From Rosa chinensis (lineage: Eukaryota; Streptophyta; Magnoliopsida; Rosales; Rosaceae), in assembly GCF_002994745.2 (NCBI RefSeq), contig NC_037088.1, positions 66,172,397 through 66,236,396 on the forward strand: DNA of 64,000 nucleotides, written 5' to 3'. Shown here in pieces: positions 11,451 to 23,900 of the stretch. The translations under genes and the position numbers were made by a program. The notes below the pieces were generated by a model, which did no database searches, had not been told where the DNA came from, and saw only the letters and a program-made list of their open reading frames with translations. The first letter of the stretch is position 1, and every line of letters starts with the position of its first letter.

Positions 11451-11764
11451 TTATACATATACAAAAGTAAAATGAGATTTTTATTGTTCAATGAATAGGA
11501 AAACAGTGATTTTCTGAATTTGCCCCCCATTTTCTTTTCTTTAGTCTTTGACACATTTGTCCCCAATATATATATATATTATTATTTTTTTATTAAAAAA
11601 AAAGTAAAAAACACAAATATTAGCTCAATTGGATTATAGCAAATATTATTTTTCAACAAAAGAAAAAAATTGAATTATTGCAAATAGAAGTGAAAGATGA
11701 TTGTGATCTTAAATTTATTTGTTCTTGAATCCATAGTTTTAGCTTAGTAGGATTATACAGACTT
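11451..11764. other. AT-rich spacer
   Basis: AT-rich sequence with poly(A/T) runs and a short TA repeat near 11568-11580. I see no gene or clear repeat family. Confidence 0.5.
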
Positions 11765-12938
11765 TTTATTCGTACTCTTTATTTTTTTTTTGAAAGGGGG
11801 CTGGTGCGGCCGCCCTCAAGCCTTGATTAATGAAATTGCAGAATACAAGGGGGGGGGGGACGTCAAGCCTGAACCCCTGATTACAATAAGTATAAGGAGA
11901 ACGTCCTGAAATAATACCAAGACTCTCCACAAAATCGATGTATTCTAACAAGCACCAATTAGCAAATAGTGCACGAATGATTACTCTATTTGCTTTGACA
12001 TAGTGGTGACATACTGGAAAGATAACTTTATCACGAAGAAACATCATTAGAAATAGCACAACTTTCCCACTATGTTGCCGCACAGAAACAAATCCGGCGA
12101 CTCTTAATTTCATCCTGCCACTAGGAGGTTGTGTCCATTTGATCCAGTAAATGGCTCGCCGCCTTGCTAGGCCAGACAAGACTCACTGAGTGTGCATACC
12201 GGGACCAAGCCCACTTTGCCTTATCCACAAGAGATAGGAATTTATTGCCGGTAGAAAGCCATAGCTAATTAAACATAAAAAGTAATAAAACATTAGATAA
12301 AAAATATCATAAAAACACTTTCGGACGTGAGCCTAAGCCCAGGCCCAAAAAGCTTCACGCCCCAGTCCAGCATGAAGACCGCTTGTGTCACCATGCCTCC
12401 TACTCACAAAGAGAGTCCCCGCTGTCACTCCATCAGTGGTATCCCCGCCGCTCTGAGCAAACACTGGCCCTCTCCCTATCCCTCCGTCCTCACTAGCACG
12501 ACAGCAAGCACCACCGCCTTTTCCAACCATTCCCCTCCACCGGATAGGTACAAACAACCCAAATCGGATCAGAGTCCGATCCGATCTGAACCAGTCAGAT
12601 CCCGTCTGTAGCTCCACCCTCTCATCACCACTAGGCGACCACCCTTCGGCTGTCGGCGCCCCGCCCTTAGGGAGATCGACACCAGCCTGCTCAATAACCA
12701 TCGAACCCACCACCAACCGGACCTCCGCACGAACCAAACAGCAAAGCCACCACACTGCCTTCATACTGACTGGCCATCCAACTACCACCAAACATTCGGT
12801 CAAATCCGGCCCGTCCGACGACTTTGCCACGAGGGCGTGCCTTCGTACAGGTCATCTGTTCTTGACGGAGACGCCTAGAGTTGCAGAGAAAAGCTCTCTT
12901 GATAATTTTAGAAACAATCCTTTATCCGTACTCTTTAT
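11765..12938 (-). mobile_element. Poly(A)-tailed non-LTR retroposon with 18 bp target-site duplication
   Basis: The body (11783-12920) is bracketed by TTTATTCGTACTCTTTAT (11765-11782) and TTTATCCGTACTCTTTAT (12921-12938), 17 of 18 identical. The left copy runs into a T tract that is the poly(A) tail on the minus strand. Its base composition is much richer in G+C than the AT-rich flanks. Two open frames on the minus strand (12830-12333, and 12179-11766) do not resemble a known protein. The structure fits a LINE-mobilised retroposon, either an internally deleted LINE or a non-autonomous element; a processed pseudogene of an unrecognised gene is a weaker alternative. Confidence 0.75.
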
Positions 12939-14939
12939 ATTTGGCTTAGGTTTGTCAAATATGAAATAACCTGAGCCTTGATTTACGTTGATTTTTCAAA
13001 TAGAAATAGAAAAAATCAATAAACATAGTATTATATAAATAGGTGTCTTGAGTAATTCTTAAATTTTAATTTAGAACTTTTTACGTTTATCACAAATCAG
13101 TAAGTTGTTATACAGATTTTTAAAAGCTTCACTACTAAGTTTCATATGCTGCTGCTCATATTATGATGTTTGTATCCAAAAGCAAATGAAGGGTCTTCAA
13201 CACCATATGAACCAATAAGTGATACATCAGAGGATGATTAGTTCCAACTTGAAATGTATGATATTTTGGTGAGATTTAACCACTTTCTTAATTTGTATGT
13301 AAAGAATATCTTTTGTTAGAATATCAATTTCTTTTAAAAAATGTAAACACAGAAGTTTGGTTAAAATACCAGCTCATACTCAACACTTCCATTTTTGAAA
13401 TATGTTTATATTAAAGCCAAATTAAAATATCAGCTTTCATAATATACAAAATAATAATATATTTAGTTAACATTTTATATATTTAGTTAAGATAAAAAAT
13501 ACAAATCCACAGCATCGCGCGCGGGCGAGGTGCCTAATGGAAACAAACGTGATAAGTCTAAATGACTTAATCACCAAGAAACTTTAGGTCCTAACAAAGC
13601 CGGGTCCCACCTCCGACACAAAAGCCCCTCGGCACGCGTCGTCGTTTCGGGAAAAAATGTTTCTCACTGATCCTGCGGGTCCCACCAAAAATGTCCTTGT
13701 ATAGCAAGTTTCGCACACTAACTCCCCCAGCGCAACTTAGCATTTCCTCATTCAAAGCCACTATCGTGAGCCGAGGCGCGTATCGTGCGCCACACCAGTC
13801 CAAAACTACTGCCGCTGACGTGTCCACCCCCGGCGCATTTTGGCACAGAGAGTCCTCCACTACTTCACTAAAGAAGTCAAAAAGGTTTCGTTCTCCGCAC
13901 ACTAAACTCTTCTTCCCCAAATCCCAGTCTCACTCTCCTCTGAAATTCAAAACCTTCATTTTGCTCTCTGAAAACCCTCAAGTTCAAACCTTTATCGGCT
14001 CCAACATTGTCTAAGGCAAGAAAGATTCAACCTTTATGAGTTTTTATTCAACGTTTGTTTGACACTTTTGGTTCATCACACACTGAAATTAGTGTAGGGG
14101 TTTTTGTGGGTTTGTTCATTAGGCCTAGAAATGTATCAAAGTTTTGATTTTTATGATGAGCGTTTAGGTCATATTGCTTTGTTATTGAAGAAAGGGAAAA
14201 GCTTTTGGAGGGGTTCTAACTCTGTTCTGTTTTTTCTCGCAGAAGAAGTGATTTCTCTCATCTGTTTTGAGCACTGGTTTGACGGGCAGAGCAAGTGAGT
14301 CACCCATTTCTAACTTTGGATTGCATTTGGGTTTGAGTTGTGTTCATGTAATAATGTGGGGTTCTTTGTCTAGTTGGATTGGGATTTTGTCTGTTTTAGG
14401 TTACTGTTGTGTAATTTGTGGATGGTGTGATTTGTCTAAATGAAGTTTCTTTATTTAATTTTGGCCAAAAAGGTAGAAATTTTGACGCTTTATTGGCTAT
14501 TGAACAGATTAGCACTTTGTTCCTTGAACTTGTTCTTTGAAAGTTGGTTTTGTTACTTGTGCTTGTTCTGTATCTTTGCGTTTTTAATTGGATAAACTGG
14601 TGAAGTGTCACTAAGGGTTTGAGTCGGACTTACGTACGACGAAACTATCTTTGGCTTTGAAATAAATGCAAGTCTCTTACCTTCCATTTCGGATTTTTCT
14701 GGCAAAACATGCAACTTTCTCTTTCCTTTTTATTCCAGTGTTACTTTAGATAATGTAGTATTTACACTTGTCTACATAGACAAAAGACAGTAATGTGTAG
14801 AATTATGTGTGTAGTATTTACAAATCTCTTAGCTCTATTGTGTAACCGTTTGTAAGATTTTAAATGCTTACTGAAAATGGATGCAGCAACTCTGTACCAG
14901 ACTAAAAAGAGGAGCAGACACGTTTGAAGTCGTGGTAAG
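12939..14939. other. GMI1 upstream region and probable 5' leader
   Basis: 12939-13540 is AT-rich with nothing recognised. From about 13600 the sequence becomes GC-richer, typical of a promoter. A leader intron is likely: donor GCAA|GTGAGT at 14295 and acceptor TGCAG at 14886, followed by 53 leader bases before the ATG at 14940. A TGA (TTTGAAGTC...) lies in frame upstream of that ATG, so no longer N-terminus can be read through this exon. A TGACGTGTC bZIP/ABRE-like motif lies at about 13816-13824. Confidence 0.5.
13696..13708. promoter_or_regulatory. CTT(N7)AAG motif, candidate SOG1 site upstream of GMI1
   Basis: CTTGTATAGCAAG fits the palindromic CTT(N7)AAG consensus described for SOG1, the plant DNA-damage transcription factor. 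Arabidopsis GMI1 is induced by DNA damage through ATM, so a site here makes sense. The motif has only six fixed bases and would occur by chance about once per 4 kb. Confidence 0.35.
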
Positions 14940-17900
14940 ATGGATAAGGAATATAATTTCCAGATCCTATTACCAAATGGCACAAGCGTCCGTTTGAAAT
15001 TGCAAAATCCTGAGCCAAAAATGCCATTCAGAGATTTCATTCAAAGGGTGGAAAAGGAATACATCCGCACTTGGAAACAATCAGGCTCACTGAAGCGGAA
15101 ACGGGAGATTAACTGGAAAGGTGGTAGCTTTCTTCTTGTAGATGCTGATGATATGAAGATACAAAATGCAGTGAATTTCAAGAACTTCAACACACAAAAG
15201 TGTCACATTCTGAGGCTTCAAGTAAGATGAGATGCAAGATTTCAACCTATGTTAAAGATTTTTATTTATTATTATTATTATTATTTTTTTTTTTGTGTGG
15301 AAATTTTGGAGGATGGAAGCATTGGTTTCTTCAGAGACATGAGAAATTTGAAACCTATAATCAAGTGATCCAACATTATTGTTTTTCTAATCTAAGAGGG
15401 GGTCTTGTTATCTAATCTGTTCGTAACTAGTGGAGTGTACTGTTGTGGTTGAAATAATTTGATGTGTTTGCTTATGGATGAATACAAAAAGAAAATATGT
15501 GATATTTTCCTGTTTTCTTTATGATTTAGGATGGTCTGCGGGAGAGCGCTACTACTTTTGAGGTTAGTTACATCTTTTGCACTTTTGTTTTAATATCTAC
15601 ATAAACAAAATATAAGAATTTGAGATATTTTGGGCACATTCATAAGGCTTTTGTTTGAAAATTTGAAGTAAGGATGCCACTAAGTCACTGTGAACTTGAC
15701 TAATTTTCAGAACATGTGGGATCTGACACCTGATACTGAGATACTGAAGGAACTACCGCAAGAGTATACATTTGAGACTGCTCTGGCAGATTTGATTGTA
15801 AGTTTTTTGACATATATACGAGGAAATGGATCTTGTTATTCACCTGTGTATTTCTTTATTTGGTTACAATTTGTGTGTCTAGTTTCATTTTGATTAAATT
15901 GGCTCATTATGCTGCAAAATTTATTATCAGGATAATTCTCTGCAAGCTGTATGGTCAAATGAAAGGAGAGATGTTAAACATATAAGGTAAGGAAATTGTA
16001 TATTATACAGTTAAAGAGGTTATTGTTATTGTTTTTTCTTTTTCTTTTCTTTCTGTCAATGTATTTAAATCAGTATCTCATCCATTGCTTCATTTTAACA
16101 ACCTAGAAGTCCACAGTACATGTCATCTGATCCTTTCACTGATAGTCTGAAATTACTTTCCAATTATTAAGCTAAAGTGGTCTAGCTCGTCTTGCAACAT
16201 AATATCAGAACATATATATTCATCTTTCCAGTTGATGGATACTTTGTTTGAATGTTATATGTTACTCTGTTATTGTGTTTATTTTGATTCTCTGACTCCA
16301 TAAAATAATTTGTTATACTTCTATGATTCTTATTAATTTTTGTTTCACCTTCCACCCCATTATTTGCAGTGTGAATGTTGATGATGATATGATCTCAATT
16401 TTTGACACTGGCCCAGGGATGGATGGAAGTGACGAAAACTCTATAGTGAAGTGGTATTCCATCATCCTTTCTTAATGAAAAGAAAAAAAAACAGTTTCTG
16501 CCTTTTCTTTTTAATTCATATTTCGTGAGGATTTTTGGTTGCATTTTATTTGTACCTTTGTTGTTCTACAATAGTGCAAGACAACAGTTTGTGTAGAATG
16601 GTGAAAAACATTTTGCTAGAAATCTCTTGGTAAATTTTCATCTAACAATAAAATTCCAAAGGAAAGAAAGTCAAGAAAATGAGCTAAGATAGATACCCTC
16701 TTGCTGTCGGAACTCACTCCCACTTGAAGTTTCCTCTATATACTGTATGGGTTGTCAGAGTGGCTATGTAGTGTCTTACTTTTTCTACATCTGATAGATA
16801 CTCTTACATGAATCACCCAAGAATTTAGCCTAAATGTTTATGTATATAAGTTCCACACACTAATTGGTAATAAATGTGAGGTTTAGGATTCATTTCTATG
16901 CTAAGAATAAGGTCTGTATTCTATTTAGGGGAAAGATGGGTGCTTCACTTCACCGATCGTATAAGGAACAGGCAATAGGGGGTAAACCCCCGTACTTAAA
17001 GGTAATTACTACTGTTATATGATGATCATGGAATCTTGATGTGTGCGCGCGCGCACATTAAGGTTTTATTAAATCTTATGTACAAGTTGCATGTCATTAC
17101 CCCCTATTCATCAGTACTATTTTAGTTTGTGAAGTGTTGTTGTTGTTGTTTTTTTTTTTTTGTGTGTGTGTATGCAGCCGTATTTTGGAATGTTTGGATA
17201 TGGTGGACCTATAGCCTCCATGGAGTTGGGGAGGTATGACTTCTCTGAAAACTCTCCTCAATCTGAGTTTCTTTTGCAGTTGTATGAGTTGGACCCTTGA
17301 GAATTTCTCAATCATGTTGCAGGCGTGCATTAGTTTCTTCTAAGACAAAGGATTCAAAGAAAGTTTATACCTTGAATCTTGATAGAGATGCTTTACTCAG
17401 TCGGTCTGATTGGAACGTAAAAAACTGCTCCGTCATCTATTTTCCGTTTAGAAACACTTGGGACTAATTCTCTCTTTTGTGATAGAATTCACTTGTGCTT
17501 CTGTTAATTTCTCAATCTGACAGTAACTGTACCTTTTATCTAGACTGGTGGTAGCATGAGGGATCCTCAAGAGGATGAGATAAGCAGAACACCGCACAGA
17601 AGCTTTACTAAGGTTGCACCATGCATCATCTTGTTGTCCATTTCAATTATGCTTATACGTGTTTTTCGACTTTATGTGAAATTGGCCACTACATTTTTCT
17701 TTTACCTTTTTAAGGAGTTTATGCATCCAATGTCAGTTGTAGCTTATGATAATTTTGAACTTTGTATTTTATTCATTGAAGTTTAATCTTGACCTACTTG
17801 ACAGGTTGAAATCTTTGAACCTAAATCAAAATTGGACACATCTGAACTCCGTTGCAAGCTGAAGGATATATATTTTCCATATATTCAGGTTTGATTTTTC

Positions 17901-20900
17901 TGAATAGCGTATCTTCAGATTTTTTATCTAGTGACTTGAAACTAGACTAGCTGGTGCCAACACTTTAGGTAATTGCATAGTGCACACTGCACATTTAAAA
18001 CAGCCAGACACCACTAGGCCACAAGGTGTGCAAGAGGCTATGCACATACTCGCTTAGTTGGTTGCATGAAAAAAAGATAAAAGATTTTGATAATGGATCA
18101 TATGGATATGGCGGCCTTTTCCCTGCCCTGATCTATTTCATATCTTCTTTTTGTTCAAATCCTTCATTTTTGTATTTAGTAATGGCTTTGATGTTGTACT
18201 CCAAAGAATCAAAAACCTATGGGTTTCAATATTTTCATAGAACTTTTGATCAAATGCTTATGAGTTCTACTGGAGATATTTCTTGGTTTTCTTGTTTATT
18301 CATTAATCATTATTATCTGCTGAGTTCTACTACAATATCCCATGCTAATTATCATGCATTACGTGATTTATCTGCAGTATGATGAAGATACAAAATCAGG
18401 GAAGACCATAATGCCAGTCAAGTTTGAGGTATATCATATATATATATATATATATATATATTTTCAATTGATGCATACTTCTGCAAGTAATTTTTATTTG
18501 CATTTATGCTTCAAGTACTCCAACAGCCATCAGTTTAAAATTTAGATGGAGTTTTTGTGCAAAGATTACATCTTCTTTCACATTCTTTTGTCTTCATTAA
18601 TTATTGATTCAAGTATGATCATAAATATCTAATAACAGTATTCTCTTTGAGGTCATTCATATATCCATCTGTTGTTGCATAGATAATTTTAATGGTCTTA
18701 CCTAAAAGGTATAAGTTAATTGCAGCATTGCGTCTTTATAATTTCAAGGAAGTTTTTCTTTTATATTACAGGTCAATGGCGTTGATTTGGCTGAGATTCA
18801 GGGCGGTGAAATTGCAATTACCAACTTGCATTCCTGCAATGGTCCTGATTTTGTTTTACAGCTTCAGTTCTCCTGGAAGCAAGATAATATGAGAAAATGT
18901 AAATCTCCAGGTAAGTGACCAACTTTCTTCATTAATAACTTATATATCTATATAATGAAAAGATTATCCAATTATGAAGAGTTTGTACTTTGTTTTTATT
19001 GTTTATTTAGACACTGTGATTTAACTTTGAGCTGTTAATAATATGACGTTCTAAATGAATGTAGATTCAAAATATACCAAAGCTAATGCTCGCCTGAAAT
19101 GCGTTTATTTCCCTATTGTTAAGGTATGGAGATGTTATTTATTTACGTTGCAAAAGATGGTATTTATTTATATTGCTGAATGTGTGTGTGTGTGAATTCG
19201 TTCAATATTCGATCTATCTTAAGCCACTTTGGTAATAGATTGAAACACTAATGATTGTATAATCTGTTTTACCCACTCAGTTCAACATCAATTCTATTTC
19301 CTACTTGATACATTTTCTCTTTGAACTGACACACACTATATCTTCATCCATAGGTTTCTCATCCTAGACCCCAATCGCATTGCATTTGCATCTTTTGCCT
19401 TCTAGTAGAAAAGCAGTTTTTTACTACTGTGAAAATTTATGAAAATGTTTGTCACAGGGAAAAGAGAACATTGACAGAATCCTGGAGGAATGCAGGATCA
19501 CAGAAAATTTTGAGACCTTTAGTCGTGTCTCTATTCGGAGGCTTGGCCGCCTGCTTCCTGATGCTCGTTGGGTAAGTAATCAGATTTCCTCTAGTTATAT
19601 TCTTATTGGTTATTCTCTAGATATACATCAGAATGGGGTAGTTTAATAATCAGAAAGAGATGATAACTCTCAGTTTGAGCTGAAGTTATATTTTATGCTT
19701 TCATTATCTCTGTTACACGCGTATGGTGCCAATAGTGTTGCCTTCATGTACTAAATGTTTGGATAGATATAGTAACTCTAACGGATTTAAATGAAAAATG
19801 TTGACAACATTCACATCCATAGCAGACTACTCTTCTAATTGTTTATTCTTTTTCAACACGTACTTTGTAAGAATGGTTCATGATTCAGGGAATTGCTATT
19901 TGCTATAATGATTTCTCTTTTATTTGGGGTACCTCAGGGTTTGCTACCTTTCATGGATCTCAAGCAAAAAAGAGGAGATATGGCACAATTGTTGAAAAGA
20001 TGTTGCATGAGAGTTAAATGCTTTATAGGTAGGGCATTCATGTTCATGAGAGCTTGCCGATGTTTGCTTCTCAAGTATCTTTTTAGCATTTTCCATTTTC
20101 TCTGTATTCATAAACGGACACTATTCTGGTTGCAGAGACTGATGCTGGTTTCAATCCAACATCATCGAAGGTACAATATGCTATCAATTTGAGTTTGCAT
20201 GTGTGAAAATGCAATTTCAGGCTTGTATGTGCCCTTATCATAAAATGTTGTGAAAAATTCTTTTTTACCAAGTTAGTTGAGTCTTTTTGATATCTCGCCT
20301 TCTCCCATTCTCTTAGTTACTCTTCTTTAGTCCTGGTAACTAACAGCTTTTAGATAGTTTCTCTGTTAGCTGGTTTAGTTTATAAAGACTTATTACTAAT
20401 TAGCCATTGATTAAAGGCTATACACTTATTACTATTCATCTCTTTAGTGCTGGGTGACTTGGTAGCACTTTCAGCAACTGTCATTTCCTTCGATAAGTAA
20501 ATATGTGATTTCTTGTACCTGCTTCCATCTGTGATGGTGATTAGTGATCACCATGGGTGAGAGGTTAAGGCCACTTCATATCAATACAAACTTCCACAAA
20601 AGACATCTGGGTGGTTTTATGTCTGTGGACATCCTAATATATCTAAACTCTGGGAGCTAGGAGATGAATACAATATGTTTCTCTATCTTGGTTGGCTGGT
20701 TCAGTCTGTATATCAAAATTCTGATCTATTTCTTTGTTAACCACAGACTGATCTAGCACACCATAGTCCTGTCACAACCGCATTGAGGAATTTCGGCAAT
20801 AAGCCTCTTGAGAATGAGAATGGTATAATCCTTTTTGTTTCCTATTTTTCTTTTTGCAATAAATATGGAAACATTATCATCTTGCCTTGTTTGAATAAAT

Positions 20901-23900
20901 TTATATTTCTCTAGACATCAAAGTTCAAATTTATAAGGATGGAAATCTGCTAAATCTTTCTCAACTAAAGAAGGACTATGAGGATTGGATAGTTCAGATG
21001 CATGCTCGATATGATGATGATGAAGCTGACTGTGGTGAAGACCAACCTGTCTTCGTTGTCAATCCTGCAAACAAAAAGGCACTTCGTATTTCATCTGAAG
21101 GTAGGTGTAGACAGATAAGAAGCTTGGTTTTTCTTAATAATAATATCAAATTTGTATCCTTTGTTACATCAGTTACTTACCGAGTTCTTCGGACCTTAAA
21201 TTTAATTTACTCTCATTCTTGTTAATCATATATTCTGTCTCTTTATATTCTAGTTGCAAGGTTGCATAAATCTATAACGAGGAATGGAAGGACCTGGAAG
21301 CGTGGTCAAAGAATTAAAATTTTTAAGGGAGCATGTGTTGGGGTTCAAAAAAACAATGTTTATGCCACAATTGAATACTTTTTGCTTGAAGGTCTCCAAG
21401 ATGAATCTGGTGGTAAGTAATCTTCTTCCTAACATAGGAAGGCATGAAACTTGAGTCTAATTTGTATCGTCATGTGAAGTTTGTATGGAAATGCGAATCA
21501 GATGGATAGACATTCCATAATTTGTTATGACATGCATCTTACGGATAATTAGATCAGTCTGATTTCTTTAAAAGTGGAATTATATCAATTTTAAGTCCTG
21601 ACAATTTTTTTTTTGCCATTTTGTTTTATTTCTAAACAGGTGAGGCTCGAATTATATGCAGGTGTGGTTTCTTGTGCCTTTCCTGCTCAATTTATCTTTT
21701 TTTTTTTTTTTTTCTTTGGCGTGACTGGTATGCATCTGTTGTACAATTATTTTGAAAGGCCTTCAAGTCTGTCAGATGAAAAGGGTTGCTTCCTTTCAGT
21801 CAATGATGGCGATACTAATTTGGATATGGGTGAATCCTTGTCTATACCACTCAGTGTGATTGATGCTGGAAAGGTTAGCTGTTTATTTTATTTTAATACC
21901 TTGCATCTTCACATCTTCTTCTTTTGTACTGTTGGCAAATGAAAAGATTGTAATCTTTGGGGGAATTAGCTGACTGTTGTGCTAAATTCTGAGCCATTGA
22001 CTGCAGTGCATAGCTGTTGAAAGAACCGAGTGGGAAAACCATATAGAGAGACGACGCCAAAGATCTCCTTCTACAATTGAACTTCTTGATGCAGAACAAT
22101 GTCAAGAGTTGGAGGTTGATGGGGTTAGTATATTTCTTTTCATTTTCTTTGTTTATACTTGACTTAATTTGAATCAGGTCAACAGTAAAAGGATATCTAA
22201 AGGCCAAAGGCGACATAAATAGTAATAGTAAGAAATGATTGGGTTGAATATAAAATTGAAATATGGTCTAAGATGGGGCTGAGTGATGAAAGCTGAAAAC
22301 TGATCAATTTAGTTGACCAAAGATTATATCTATTCCTGAGATTAGATTTATGGTGTATTTATTTTTTAGATTATTTCCTTTCAGGCATTACCTGTGGATG
22401 CTCGAGCTGGAAAAGCTCCTCCAGAAGAAATTGTGGCCATTGTACGACCCGGCAATTATGTCTGTTCCAGTTCTTCAAAAAGCCTGGATCAGAAGTGCAT
22501 CGTCAAAAGTAATTTAGAAATGTCTATGGAAGTTAACTTCAGAGACGATGCTGAAGAACTTCAAAATGTTCGTCATATTTTTTCGGTGTGCGTAGGACCC
22601 AAGTCACTTAAGGGAATTCAGGGGTTATATGTTTTTCCAGTTAAACGCAAGCTGCCTGGTTTCTTTCGAAGTGCTGGTATCTATACATTCTCATTTCGTC
22701 TTGTAAGTAATATTTAACAATTTCCATTTTATTTATGTTCTTCATATATTCATAATTTATTTCTGATCACGTAATCTGTCTATTTGTTTACAAGAATGAG
22801 TCAGATTGTAAGAGTGCTGAGAGAAAAGTACGAATCAAGCCATCTTCCAAGGTCGGAAAGTGGGTCCTTCTAAGCGGTGATCAGCCTCCACTGTACCGAG
22901 TGAGGTAAGGTGTTTTTCCCCATGGTATCTGGGCAGACATGAAAATAACTTATTGCAATTGTATATTCTAGTTAGTATTTTCTGTATTGACCTTTGAGCA
23001 TGCATTTTGTAGTAGTATGATGTATCCTCAATAGTTTGCCTTTTTTGTCTTTAACAGAGATTTTATCATACAAATTTTACGTAAATTTGTTTCTCTCTTA
23101 CAAGAAAGATTCATATATACTCATATCAATTATCTTGTCAAACAGAGCTGGTTCAGTATTTTCACCTCTCTCTATAGCATGTTACGATGTATATGACAAT
23201 AGAATTCCATTTCCAACTACTCTGGAAGTCACGGTGAAAGTTCAGACAAATGAGGGTGTGCTTTTCCATGTAGAGAAATTCAAAAAAGAACTTTCAACCC
23301 ATACTTTGACAGTAAAGGTATTTATGCATGTAGATTTGGATTCATTTATACAGTGTATATTTTATGTGGAGAAGCCTTTAATTTACTCACTTTTTTCTTT
23401 CTTTCTTTCCTTGTTTCTTCCCAATTTGCAGGATATGCTGATGGAGAGCAGTGAGTTAGACAAACTTCGTCCTACATATGGAGCTACTTTATTTGTATGT
23501 ACAGAAGATGACAAATTTTCAGTTTCGGTTCCATGTGAAGGTATTTACTCTAAAAATACTTGTATATGCAAAGAAATGAGCATCACAATTTATGTTTATC
23601 ATTAACCTCTAAGCCTTTCTAAGTTTTGCTTTTGATTTTATTGTTTCAGTTAATCCTGGACCTCTACAGATTGTTAAGGCTATTCCTCCTATTTTTGAAA
23701 ACCAAGTGCTTCCAGATTATACTATTCAGGAGTTTATTTTAGAGGTGCAGAGAAATTCTATGGTTTTCATGGCTAATTTGAGGCCAATTTATTAAAAAAA
23801 TTCAAGCTACAAAATATTCAGTAAACAACAGTAAAAACTATATTTAATCATGATTTGGTTGTGCTTGCTAACATTTAATTATGGATTTCTTTCCCAGATG

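Noticed and set aside
12333..12830. 165-codon minus-strand open frame as a host gene
   Set aside because: It lies wholly inside the retroposon bracketed by the 18 bp duplication and shows no known domain.
14104..14298. Upstream coding exon for GMI1
   Set aside because: It would splice into an exon with an in-frame TGA before the ATG at 14940, so it is more likely leader sequence.
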